Part shown: piece by piece, positions 14,505-22,417 of the stretch
How the letters are laid out: each line of letters starts with the position of its first letter
How positions within the stretch are numbered: position 1 is the stretch's first letter
From: [Clostridium] symbiosum
GTDB lineage: Bacteria > Bacillota > Clostridia > Lachnospirales > Lachnospiraceae
Reading direction: 5' to 3'
Length of the DNA: 41,743 nucleotides
Assembly: GCA_021769625.1 (NCBI GenBank)
Contig: JAETSN010000034.1
Span: 1-41,743, forward strand
The notes under the pieces: generated by a model
Database searches by the model: none
Told to the model about the DNA's origin: nothing
The model's input: only the letters and a program-made list of their open reading frames with translations
Program-made: the position numbers and the translations under genes

Positions 14505-15822
14505 AGAACTGCTGGACGGGAAGCAGTACACCAGACTCCGCCAGAGGGTAGCCGAGCTTAATGACGCGGATATCGCGGCTGCAATGGAGGAGATGGAAGA
14601 GAAAGATCTGTTAAAGATGTTTCGCATACTGCCCAAAAGTATGGCTGCTGATGTATTTTCCTATCTTGAGGTGGAGAGTCAGCAGTTTATCATTACATCT
14701 TTGTCTGAGCGGGACGCGGCGGATATCATCGACAATCTGATGTCGGATGATGCGGCGGACCTGCTGGAGGAGATGCCGGCGAATGTGGTAAAAAAGCTTC
14801 TCGCCGGGGCGAGCCCCGATACGAGAAGGGATATCAACCACCTGCTCCGCTACCCGGAGGATTCCGCAGGCAGTATCATGACTGTGGAGTTTATGGACTT
14901 CAAGGAAGACTATACCGTGGCGGATGCCATTGCCAAGATACGGAAGACCGGAATGGATTCCGAGACCATCAACATCTGCTATGTGCTGGACCGGAAGCGT
15001 ACGCTTGTGGGAACGGTGGCGCTGCGCTATCTGCTCCTGAGCGAGTCGGACGCGATCATCGGGGAGATGATGCATGAGAATGTTATCTCTCTGCATACCC
15101 TGATGGACCAGGAGGAAGTGGCAAGGCAGTTTAAAAAGTACGATTTTACATCCATGCCTGTGGTGGACAATGAAAACCGGCTGGTGGGCATCATCACCGT
15201 CGATGACGTTGTGGATATCATGGAGGAGGAGACCACAGAGGATATCGAAAAGATGGCGGCTATCGTCCCTTCGGACAAGCCATATATGAAAACAAGTGTT
15301 ATTGAAACATGGAAAAAGAGGATGCCCTGGCTGCTCCTTCTGATGATCTCCGCCACTTTTACCGGCAGGATCATCACTTCCTTTGAGGGGGCGTTGAGCG
15401 CCTATGTGGTACTCACCGCCTACATTCCGATGCTGATGGATACGGGCGGCAATGCGGGCGGACAGGCGAGCGTGACGATCATCCGAAGCATTTCGCTGAA
15501 TGATATTGAATTTGCGGATCTGCCGAAAGTGATCTGGAAGGAGTTTCGGGTGGGAATCATCTGCGGGATCACGCTGGCAGCGGCGAATTTCTGCAAGCTG
15601 CTTTGGCTGGACCGGGTCTCTATGCTGGTGGCGGCGGTGGTCTGCCTGACGCTTCTGGTGACGCTGATCGCAGCGAAATTTATCGGCTGCGTGCTGCCGA
15701 TGCTGGCGAAAAAGATCGGATTTGACCCGGCGGTGATGGCGAGTCCGTTTATCACGACGATCGTGGACGCGGTGTCGCTAATCACGTATTTTCAGATCGC
15801 GACGGTTTTGCTGGGGTTGTGA
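14464..15822 (+). CDS. mgtE: Magnesium transporter MgtE
   Basis: A 452-residue Mg2+ channel with the standard order: an N-terminal helical MgtE_N domain (about 20-130, with repeats such as ERDAADIIDNLMSDDAADLLEEM), paired CBS domains (about 135-255, with DKYDFTSMPV-type segment KKYDFTSMPVVDNENRLVGI and DDVVDIMEEE), a plug helix and five membrane segments (about 285-450). The pore motif MLMDTGGNAGGQ near 320-331 carries the family's conserved Gly/Asn residues. AAGGAG lies seven bases before the start. Cytosolic Mg2+ binding to the N and CBS domains gates the channel shut. A 160-nt leader with a small ORF suggests post-initiation control. Confidence 0.95.
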   Translation: MEMIQEERTQQEIKELLDGKQYTRLRQRVAELNDADIAAAMEEMEEKDLLKMFRILPKSMAADVFSYLEVESQQFIITSLSERDAADIIDNLMSDDAADLLEEMPANVVKKLLAGASPDTRRDINHLLRYPEDSAGSIMTVEFMDFKEDYTVADAIAKIRKTGMDSETINICYVLDRKRTLVGTVALRYLLLSESDAIIGEMMHENVISLHTLMDQEEVARQFKKYDFTSMPVVDNENRLVGIITVDDVVDIMEEETTEDIEKMAAIVPSDKPYMKTSVIETWKKRMPWLLLLMISATFTGRIITSFEGALSAYVVLTAYIPMLMDTGGNAGGQASVTIIRSISLNDIEFADLPKVIWKEFRVGIICGITLAAANFCKLLWLDRVSMLVAAVVCLTLLVTLIAAKFIGCVLPMLAKKIGFDPAVMASPFITTIVDAVSLITYFQIATVLLGL

Positions 15823-15836
15823 TATGACAGGCGGGC

Positions 15837-15993
15837 GCCGGGAGGAAAATCAAATCCTCCGTCGCCGTGCTCTCGCGGGCTCTGTTTTTCAAGAGCCTGT
15901 GAAACAGCGCAGCGGACACTAAGCTCGTGAGGGACCTCGCTAAGTGCCGGCGCTTTTTAAGGGGCTCCTTGAGGATTTGATTTTCCTCCCGGC
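15837..15993. repeat. MITE-like element with 23-bp inverted termini
   Basis: Perfect 23-nt inverted repeats lie at 15837-15859 and 15971-15993 (outer ends GCCGGGAGG and CCTCCCGGC), enclosing 111 nt. Inside are a GGCTCT/AGAGCC hairpin (near 15879-15898) and an imperfect CACTAAGC/GCTAAGTG pair (near 15928-15957). The whole 157 bp has no ORF and would fold into a long cruciform or hairpin. It lies just after mgtE, so it may double as a transcription end, although no long T tract follows. Size and structure suit a miniature transposable or REP-like element. A sequence with the same GCTAAGTGCCG core recurs near 27556. Confidence 0.7.
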
Positions 15994-16081
15994 TGGTTGT
16001 CGGCATGCGGAATGCAGCATGCATCCGGACGGTGTATAAGATGATATGCGGTTGCGGAACTGAGATGAAAAACAGCATATG

Positions 16082-16162
16082 CCGTACTGCGCACAGCTTC
16101 AATTACGGATGTCGTATTTCAGACAGCCGTGATTGTAAGCTCAGGATAAGTGTGCAGTACGG
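16082..16162 (+). repeat. Inverted repeat upstream of bipA
   Basis: CCGTACTGCGCAC (16082-16094) and GTGTGCAGTACGG (16150-16162) match in 12 of 13 positions as inverted repeats, separated by 55 nt containing a smaller ACGG/CCGT pair. They sit 36 nt before the bipA start, so the bipA mRNA leader could fold into a long stem. The function is unknown. The surrounding 15994-16081 shows nothing else. Confidence 0.5.
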
Positions 16163-16197
16163 ATAGATGCGGAACTGGGATAGAGGAGTTTAATATT

Positions 16198-18030
16198 ATG
16201 AGACAGAAAAGAGAAGACGTAAGAAACATAGCGATCATAGCCCATGTAGATCATGGCAAGACGACGCTGGTGGATGAGCTGTTAAAACAGAGCGGTACAT
16301 TCCGGGAAAATCAGGCGGTGGCGGAGCGCGTCATGGACTCCGGCGATATCGAGCGGGAGAGGGGGATCACGATCCTGTCCAAGAATACCGCCATCACCTA
16401 CAAGGACACGAAGATCAATATCATCGACACGCCGGGCCATGCGGACTTCGGCGGCGAGGTGGAGCGTGTGCTGAAGATGGTGAACGGCGTGATCCTCGTG
16501 GTGGATGCCTTTGAGGGTCCCATGCCCCAGACGAAGTTTGTGCTGAAAAAAGCGCTGGAGCTGGATCTGGCGGTGATCGTCTGCATCAATAAGATCGACA
16601 GGCCGGAAGCGAGGCCGGAGGAAGTGGAGGAGGAAGTATTGGAACTTCTTCTGGAGCTGGAGGCAAGCGATGAACAGCTCGATTGTCCTTTTGTGTACGC
16701 CTCCGCGAAGAACGGCAGCGCCACAAGGAAGCTCACGGTAAAGAACAAGGATATGACGCCTCTGTTCGATACGATCCTGGAGGCTATCCCTGCGCCGGAG
16801 GGGGATCCCGAGGCGGGCACCCAGGTGCTGATCAGCACCATCGATTATAACGAGTATGTGGGGCGCATCGGCGTCGGCAAGGTGGACAACGGCGTGGTGA
16901 AGGTCAATCAGGAGGTCGTGATCGTCAACCACCATGAGCCGGAGAAACAGAAAAAAGTAAAGATCAGCAAACTGTACGAGTTTGACGGATTGAACAAGGT
17001 GGAGGTGAAGGAAGCGGGCATGGGATCCATCGTGGCGATCTCCGGCATCACGGATATCCATATCGGGGATACGCTCTGCTCTCCGGAACATCCGGAGCCG
17101 ATCCCGTTCCAGAAGATCTCTGAGCCTACAATCGCCATGGACTTTATCGTCAACGATTCCCCGCTGGCGGGACAGGAGGGGAAGTATGTGACGAGCCGCC
17201 ATATCAGGGACAGGCTGTTCAAGGAGCTGAACACCGACGTTTCCCTCAGAGTGGAGGAGACGGAAAATACGGATTCCTTCAAGGTTTCCGGCAGAGGAGA
17301 GCTGCATCTGTCGGTGCTGATCGAGAATATGCGCCGGGAAGGGTATGAATTTGCGGTCAGCAAGGCGGAGGTCATCTATAAAAAGGATGAGAATGGAAAA
17401 CTTCTCGAACCGATGGAGACGGTCTACGTGGATGTGCCGGAGGAATTTTCCGGCGTTGTCATCGAAAAGCTGAGCCTTAGGAAGGGCGAGCTGCAGAATA
17501 TGGGCAAGGCTTCCGGCGGCTACACAAGGCTGGAGTTTTCCATACCTTCCAGAGGACTGATCGGCTATCGCGGCGACTTTTTGACGGACACAAAGGGAAA
17601 CGGCATCATGAACACCCAGTTTGACGGTTACGGTCCCTACAAGGGGGATATCCAGTACCGCAAACAGGGCTCGCTGATCGCTTTTGAAGCAGGGGAGGCC
17701 ATCACCTACGGCCTGTTTAATGCGCAGGAGAGGGGGACGCTGTTTATCGGGCCCGGCGAGAAAGTGTATGCCGGCATGGTGGTCGGGCAGACCGGCAAGG
17801 CGGAGGACATCGAGGTCAACGTCTGCAAGACGAAGCACCTGACCAATACCCGTTCCTCCAGTGCGGACGAGGCGCTGCGCCTTGTGCCGAAAAAGATCAT
17901 GAGCCTGGAGCAGGCGCTGGATTTTATCGATACGGACGAGCTGCTTGAGGTGACGCCGAAGACGCTCCGGATCAGAAAAAAGATATTGGACCCTACATTG
18001 CGGAAGCGGGCGGCGATGAAGAAGGGATGA
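16198..18030 (+). CDS. typA: Translational GTPase BipA/TypA
   Basis: A 610-residue EF-G-like GTPase of normal length for the family. The P-loop AHVDHGKTT is near residues 14-22, RGIT (switch 2 region ERERGITILSKN) near 56, DTPGHADFGGEVERVL near 80-95 and NKID near 134. Domain II, domains III and V and the BipA-specific C-terminal domain follow (for example SRGLIGYRGDFLTDTKGNGI). BipA binds the ribosome and helps large-subunit assembly, notably under cold or stress. The start at 16198 has GAGGAG nine bases upstream; a longer frame from 16150 lacks one. It is a single gene ending in a strong terminator. Confidence 0.96.
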   Translation: MRQKREDVRNIAIIAHVDHGKTTLVDELLKQSGTFRENQAVAERVMDSGDIERERGITILSKNTAITYKDTKINIIDTPGHADFGGEVERVLKMVNGVILVVDAFEGPMPQTKFVLKKALELDLAVIVCINKIDRPEARPEEVEEEVLELLLELEASDEQLDCPFVYASAKNGSATRKLTVKNKDMTPLFDTILEAIPAPEGDPEAGTQVLISTIDYNEYVGRIGVGKVDNGVVKVNQEVVIVNHHEPEKQKKVKISKLYEFDGLNKVEVKEAGMGSIVAISGITDIHIGDTLCSPEHPEPIPFQKISEPTIAMDFIVNDSPLAGQEGKYVTSRHIRDRLFKELNTDVSLRVEETENTDSFKVSGRGELHLSVLIENMRREGYEFAVSKAEVIYKKDENGKLLEPMETVYVDVPEEFSGVVIEKLSLRKGELQNMGKASGGYTRLEFSIPSRGLIGYRGDFLTDTKGNGIMNTQFDGYGPYKGDIQYRKQGSLIAFEAGEAITYGLFNAQERGTLFIGPGEKVYAGMVVGQTGKAEDIEVNVCKTKHLTNTRSSSADEALRLVPKKIMSLEQALDFIDTDELLEVTPKTLRIRKKILDPTLRKRAAMKKG

Positions 18031-18049
18031 AAAACAGAATAATATAATG

Positions 18050-18115
18050 AAAAAGCATCTTTTTCTTCGGATCCTGGTTTTGGGAACCTGATCCGGAGAA
18101 AAAGATGCTTTTTTT
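18050..18115 (+). terminator. Strong intrinsic terminator after typA
   Basis: A long stem with arms AAAAGCATCTTTTTCT and its complement, an inner CGGATC/GATCCG stem and a GGTT/AACC tip, followed by T7. The stem is almost perfect and also ends in A/T tracts on the other strand. Confidence 0.92.
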
Positions 18116-18126
18116 AAAATTGGGGG

Positions 18127-18155
18127 TTGACATATTATCTGTTTGATATTATCAT
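18127..18155 (+). promoter_or_regulatory. Sigma-A promoter of the SPFH-NUDIX operon
   Basis: TTGACA (18127-18132), 17 nt, TATCAT (18150-18155), followed by a strong AAAGGAGGT ribosome binding site before 18195. Confidence 0.8.
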
Positions 18156-18194
18156 AATAGAAATAACAAAAATTAATCTAAAGGAGGTAAGGTT

Positions 18195-19211
18195 ATGGGA
18201 ATCACATACAGAAAGTTTGATCCGACGGAATATGTTATCAGGGTGAAGAAAGGAAAAGTAGTCAGGGAGGGGTTCGGACTGTCCTTTTTCTGTAATACGA
18301 TGACGGAAAGCATGATGGTCATTCCGACGACAGCCTTTGACGCGGGGTTTGCGTTTAACGACATCATGACTTCGGATTTCCAGTGTGTCAATGTGCAGGG
18401 GGATATTTCCTACGTCATCACGGACTACGAAATGGCGTCTCAGATGGTTGATTTTTCCTATAAAGACAAAAAGGACTATACGACGGTTCTGGCGGAGGCG
18501 AGGCAGAAGATGTCGAAGCGCATCATGAATATCGCGAAAGTCCATGTGTCCAAGTTTATCAGCGGCAAAAGCGTGCGGGAGGCGATCATATCCGCCGATG
18601 AGCTAGCAAAGGCGCTCAGGACCGGCATGAAAAACGATGAGACGATCCGGAAATTCGGCCTGGAGCTGATCTCCGTCTCCATTCTCGGCATTCTCGCCCA
18701 GATCGATACGCGGAAAGCGCTGGAGGCAGCCACAAGGGAGGAGATATTAAAACAGCAGGACGATGCGATCTACAAACGCCGGAACGCGGCAATAGAACAG
18801 GAGCGCATTGTCAGGGAGAACGAACTGAATACGGAGATCAAGGTGGCGGAGAAGCAGAAAGAGAAACGGGAAAAGGAGATGGAGATGAAGCGTCTCGTGC
18901 AGGAAAAACAGGCTGAACTGGATGCGCAGAAGCTGGCGGACGATATCCGTCTGGAGGAGGAAAACTGCAGGTTCGTGGATCTGCAGACGGAAAACGAAAG
19001 GAAGAAATCCGATGCGAAGGCATATGACTCGGAAGTCATCTTAAAGACCTTTGCGGGCGTGGATAAGGATGTGATCAAAGCGCTTGTGACGAGCGGAATG
19101 GACAGCAGGGCGCTGATCGCCAAGGCGTTCGTGGAGATAGGCAATAAGGCAGACAAGATCGGCGTGCTGAACGTATCGCCGGATCTGCTCGAGACATTGT
19201 CGAATGCGTGA
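18195..19211 (+). CDS. SPFH/Band 7 domain protein
   Basis: A 338-residue protein with an SPFH (stomatin/prohibitin/flotillin/HflK) domain in about residues 15-180 (VREGFGLSFFCNTMTESMMVIPTT is characteristic of the start) and a charged coiled coil in about 185-270, rich in EKQKEKREKEMEMKR. Unlike most SPFH proteins it has no N-terminal membrane helix, so it may be soluble or peripherally bound and may form rings. It opens an operon with an NAD-kinase-like gene (90 nt on) and a NUDIX gene. The SPFH role is inferred to be scaffolding of a membrane or NAD-linked complex. The start has a near-perfect AAAGGAGGT. Confidence 0.85.
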   Translation: MGITYRKFDPTEYVIRVKKGKVVREGFGLSFFCNTMTESMMVIPTTAFDAGFAFNDIMTSDFQCVNVQGDISYVITDYEMASQMVDFSYKDKKDYTTVLAEARQKMSKRIMNIAKVHVSKFISGKSVREAIISADELAKALRTGMKNDETIRKFGLELISVSILGILAQIDTRKALEAATREEILKQQDDAIYKRRNAAIEQERIVRENELNTEIKVAEKQKEKREKEMEMKRLVQEKQAELDAQKLADDIRLEEENCRFVDLQTENERKKSDAKAYDSEVILKTFAGVDKDVIKALVTSGMDSRALIAKAFVEIGNKADKIGVLNVSPDLLETLSNA

Positions 19212-19301
19212 TGAAACGGGAACGGATTTTTGGGAGATGGCGGTTTTCCGGCGAAGAGCGATGCGGCGTGGAAAAGGAGTATGACGGGTATGGAGAGAGG
19301 C

Positions 19302-20216
19302 ATGAACAAGGTGGTCCTTGTCACAAGGAAGACAAGGCTGAAAGAGCTGATCTATAAATATAATACGGTGGAGCAGGCGCAGTTTTATATCGAACATATG
19401 GGTGCGGATTTTTCGGATTATCTCAGGGAAGACAGAAATTATCGGGAAGCTGTGGAGAAAGTGGCCGGCGCGGCGGAAAAATATGCCAGAGTGCAGCAGA
19501 TCGACCGGGAATTTTTGCCGCATATGATCTTTGGGGAAAAGGACATCGTCATTGCCGTCGGGCAGGATGGACTGGTCGCGAACACGATGAAATATCTGGA
19601 CAGACAGCCGCTGATCGGTATAAATCCGGATCCTGCCAGATGGGACGGCATCCTGCTCCCCTTTGAGGCGGGGCAGGCGGAGGCGGTTTTGCGCAGAACG
19701 ATCGCCGGGAACCATACTGCAAAGGAGGTCACGATGGCACAGGCAAAAACGCGGGACGGCCAGGCCATGCTTGCCGTCAATGATCTGTTCATCGGACAGA
19801 AGACCCATGTATCCGCAAGATATGACATTACATGGAACCGCAGAACGGAACATCAGTCATCCAGCGGCGTCATTATCTCGACGGGGCTCGGCTCAACCGG
19901 CTGGTATCGGTCTGTTATCACGCAGGCGGCAGGGATCTGCAGGGCATTTGCAGGACAGAGTTTTAAGGAGGACAGACATGGCTGGGACGAGAACAGGCTG
20001 TTTTTTGCGGTGAGGGAACCTTTTCCGAGCCGTTCCACACAGACGGACATCGTCTTCGGAAAAATCGGGGAGACGGATCATTTCAGGATATTGTCCCAGA
20101 TGCCGGGAAACGGCGTTATTTTTTCGGACGGCATCGAGAGCGACGCGATCGAATTTAACTCCGGCACGGAAGTTACGATAAAAATTGCTCCTCAAAAGGG
20201 CATACTTGTTGTATAA
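19302..20216 (+). CDS. NAD-kinase-fold protein (possibly non-canonical)
   Basis: A 304-residue protein with an ATP-NAD kinase/diacylglycerol kinase-like fold. The GGDG nucleotide motif is replaced by GQDG (87-90), the NE motif by ND (160-161), and the later loop SGVIISTGLGSTGW (about 188-201) matches the conserved glycine-rich segment. True NAD kinases keep GGDG, so phosphorylation of NAD is uncertain; another sugar-like or nucleotide substrate is possible. The start is unsure: ATGs at 19281, 19290 and 19302 are in frame, and I chose 19302 (MNKVVLVTRK) with GGAG six bases before it. It lies between SPFH and NUDIX genes in one operon. Confidence 0.75.
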   Translation: MNKVVLVTRKTRLKELIYKYNTVEQAQFYIEHMGADFSDYLREDRNYREAVEKVAGAAEKYARVQQIDREFLPHMIFGEKDIVIAVGQDGLVANTMKYLDRQPLIGINPDPARWDGILLPFEAGQAEAVLRRTIAGNHTAKEVTMAQAKTRDGQAMLAVNDLFIGQKTHVSARYDITWNRRTEHQSSSGVIISTGLGSTGWYRSVITQAAGICRAFAGQSFKEDRHGWDENRLFFAVREPFPSRSTQTDIVFGKIGETDHFRILSQMPGNGVIFSDGIESDAIEFNSGTEVTIKIAPQKGILVV

Positions 20217-20242
20217 TAGGCTGTGACAGGAGAGTGAAGCGT

Positions 20243-21166
20243 ATGGCACGTATCAGTCAGGAAGAAAAAGAATTTATAAAACAATATGATATCACCCGGT
20301 ACGACCGTCCCTCCGTCGCCGCAGACATGGCTGTTTTTTCGGTGATGGGAGAGCAGGGAAAAAGGCAGGCGAGGGATAAGGAGAACTACCGGAAGCTCCC
20401 GAAAAAGAAGCTGAAGATACTGCTGATCAAAAGGGGCGGCCATCCTTATAAGGGAGACTGGGCGCTGCCCGGCGGTTTTGGCAGAAGGAATGAGGAGATC
20501 TATGAGACGGCAAAACGGGAATTGTTCGAGGAGACGCAGATCTCAGAGGCCTATCTGAAGCTGATCGGCGTATTCGGCAAAGAGGGGAGAGATCCCAGAG
20601 GCTGGATCATTTCCCATACGTTTCTTGCGCTGATCGACGGAGAGAAATATCAGATCAGGGGCGGGAGCGATGCGCGGGATGCGGCATGGTTCGATGTGGA
20701 GTTTGTGCAGGAAGATGTGTCCGAGAAGCGGGAGAAAGATCATCTCAGGAGAAATACGATATACAGGCTGAAGCTGGCGTATGAAGGGGAGTCAGAGCCT
20801 GTTGTGCTGCAGGCTGTGGTCAGGAAAGAGGATGTGATACGGCATTTCCGCGCGGAGACAGAGTACTTTGTCGAGGAGGAGGACGGCATCGCATTTGACC
20901 ATGCGAAGCTGATCTCCTATGCCCTTTTGCAGTTGAGGCAGGAGGCGGAGATGGACGGAAGGATCGTGTTTGACCTGATGCCGGAGTATTTTACGCTGAC
21001 GGAGCTGCAGAATGTGGTCGAGATCATTCTGGGCAGGGAACTTCTGACCGCCAATTTCCGCAGGAAAATGGCGGTTTATGTGGAGGAGACGGATCGGATG
21101 ATCACCGGGGCGGGACACAGGCCGGCGAAGCTCTTTCAGCGGAAAAGCCTGTTTGATTCACTGTGA
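20243..21166 (+). CDS. NUDIX hydrolase with C-terminal winged helix (NrtR-like)
   Basis: A 307-residue protein. The Nudix box occupies residues 78-100 (GFGRRNEEIYETAKRELF then EETQI) and fits GX5EX7REUXEEXGU except that the final Gly is Gln99, which may lower activity or mark a ligand-sensing role. The C-terminal part (about 225-300, DLMPEYFTLTELQNVVEIIL then RRKM) is the winged helix of NrtR-type regulators, which bind ADP-ribose and repress NAD genes. It may therefore be a regulator of its own operon rather than an enzyme. AGGAG lies 10 nt before the ATG at 20243. A GTG at 20234 is too close to that site. Confidence 0.85.
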   Translation: MARISQEEKEFIKQYDITRYDRPSVAADMAVFSVMGEQGKRQARDKENYRKLPKKKLKILLIKRGGHPYKGDWALPGGFGRRNEEIYETAKRELFEETQISEAYLKLIGVFGKEGRDPRGWIISHTFLALIDGEKYQIRGGSDARDAAWFDVEFVQEDVSEKREKDHLRRNTIYRLKLAYEGESEPVVLQAVVRKEDVIRHFRAETEYFVEEEDGIAFDHAKLISYALLQLRQEAEMDGRIVFDLMPEYFTLTELQNVVEIILGRELLTANFRRKMAVYVEETDRMITGAGHRPAKLFQRKSLFDSL

Positions 21167-21196
21167 AACAAGAATATAAATAAGGGAGGATTGACT

Positions 21197-21616
21197 ATGA
21201 AACGCTATATGAATTCGGTACTGTTGTATGCCATTTTTGCGATGGCCGGAGGGGTATTTTACCGGGAATTTACAAAGTTCAGCGGTTTTTCCGCAAAAAC
21301 AACGCTTTCGGTTGTACATACCCACTATTTCCTGCTGGGCATGCTGTTTTTCCTGCTGCTGCTCCTTCTGGAAAAGAGTTTTTCGTTTACCGGCGGGAAA
21401 ACCGGCCGTGTGCTGGCTGCCTATCATACAGGACTGAACCTGACTGCGGTGATGCTGCTTGTGCGGGGCGTGACACAGGTGATAGTGCCTGAACTTTCTG
21501 CCGGCATGGATGCGGCGATCTCCGGCATCGCCGGGATAGGCCATATCCTGCTGGGGGTCAGCATGGTGCTTTTGCTGTTGCAGATCAGGCGCAGCGTGCC
21601 GGCGGAACGGGCGTGA
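21197..21616 (+). CDS. DUF2871 family membrane protein
   Basis: A 139-residue protein with four hydrophobic segments (about 6-24, 42-62, 75-95, 108-128) and a short basic C-terminus, matching the DUF2871 family of unknown function. The first segment begins MKRYMNSVLLYAIFAMAGG, and HTHYFLLGMLFFLLLLLLE follows. GGGAGGA is six bases before the ATG at 21197. It follows the NUDIX gene by 30 nt and could share its transcript. A strong terminator follows. The role in the operon is unknown; it could anchor the soluble SPFH/NUDIX proteins to the membrane, which is inference only. Confidence 0.8.
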   Translation: MKRYMNSVLLYAIFAMAGGVFYREFTKFSGFSAKTTLSVVHTHYFLLGMLFFLLLLLLEKSFSFTGGKTGRVLAAYHTGLNLTAVMLLVRGVTQVIVPELSAGMDAAISGIAGIGHILLGVSMVLLLLQIRRSVPAERA

Positions 21617-21666
21617 TCTGCAGGGATGACGAACTGATCCTGCCGGAAGAAAAAAGCGGTGTTTTC

Positions 21667-21704
21667 AGATCCGGGGATAGGCTTTTGCACTCCCGGATCT
21701 GTTT
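21667..21704 (+). terminator. Intrinsic terminator
   Basis: AGATCCGGG (21667-21675) and CCCGGATCT (21692-21700) pair around a 16-nt loop and are followed by GTTT. It ends the SPFH-NUDIX-DUF2871 operon. The T tract is short. Confidence 0.65.
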
Positions 21705-21722
21705 AAAAAGCTGCCGCCCTGG

Positions 21723-22025
21723 TCAGTGATGGCCGTGGTGGTGTTTCGGCATGCCCTCCGGCATGCGCTTTTGCCAGTCGGCGAGAAGCACGGACAGCAG
21801 ACGGCCGAGCTCTTCCTGTTCCTGAGCGGTCAGGGCGGATAACGCCTCATCCGGCGCGATGGTTCCGTGGTGAAGGATGAAACCGCACTTTTGCAGCATG
21901 CCGAGGGGATCGGCGGGCATTTTCGGTTCTGTCTGCTCCATCCCGAAACGTGCCCTGCCCCTGTCGCAGCGCAGGGCATCTACAGGACAATGATTTCCGC
22001 ATTGATCACAATATTGTTGACTCAT
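21723..22025 (-). CDS. Small Cys/His-rich protein
   Basis: A 100-residue protein. The start at 22025 (MSQQYCDQCGNHC) has AGAGGA eight bases upstream; the longer frame from 22109 has no site. Cysteines in CDQCGNHC and LRC suggest a zinc-ribbon-like site at the N-terminus. The middle (ALTAQEQEELGRLLSVLLADWQKR) is a helix, and the C-terminus ends in HHHGHH after MPKH. The His-rich tail and Cys cluster suggest metal binding. I recognise no family and predict no membrane segment. It is convergent with the operon ending at 21616. Confidence 0.65.
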   Translation of the reverse strand: MSQQYCDQCGNHCPVDALRCDRGRARFGMEQTEPKMPADPLGMLQKCGFILHHGTIAPDEALSALTAQEQEELGRLLSVLLADWQKRMPEGMPKHHHGHH

Positions 22026-22093
22026 AAAACATTCCTCTCTTTCCTGATCTTGAGTCCGGCATCCGGACAATATAACTGACTGTCGTAAAAATA

Positions 22094-22134
22094 AAATGCG
22101 TAATTCCATGAAAGCTACTTGGAATTACGCATTT
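22094..22134. repeat. Perfect palindrome with 15-nt arms
   Basis: AAATGCGTAATTCCA (22094-22108) and TGGAATTACGCATTT (22120-22134) form a perfect stem around an 11-nt loop. On the minus strand it is followed by TATTTTTACG, as for a terminator, but no minus-strand gene lies to its right. It sits between divergent genes. Confidence 0.6.
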
Positions 22135-22417
22135 ATCATGCCACTCAGCATTTTTAGAATACCAGATTTGGGAGATTTGTCAAGAGCGGCGGAAGAAATA
22201 CCTCTGGCTTCCCTGTGCGATGCCTTACAAGTCTACCCTTTGTCTTTCACGCATATATTTATAATACACAGAGACAAATTCTGCCAGACGGACGTAAAGC
22301 GCCGGCAAAGGCAAAGCAGAGCATCCGCTTTTGGCAGGAAAAAAGACCGGAAACTGCATTTTCGGAGAAAGGTAGGCGGCGCTATGCAAAAAAGCATACC
22401 GCCCAAAGGAGGAAAGC

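Noticed and set aside
16282-17838. Minus-strand frame of 518 codons opposite bipA/typA
   Set aside because: It is a shadow of the conserved GTPase gene, with no ribosome binding site and unusual His/Asp/Leu composition.
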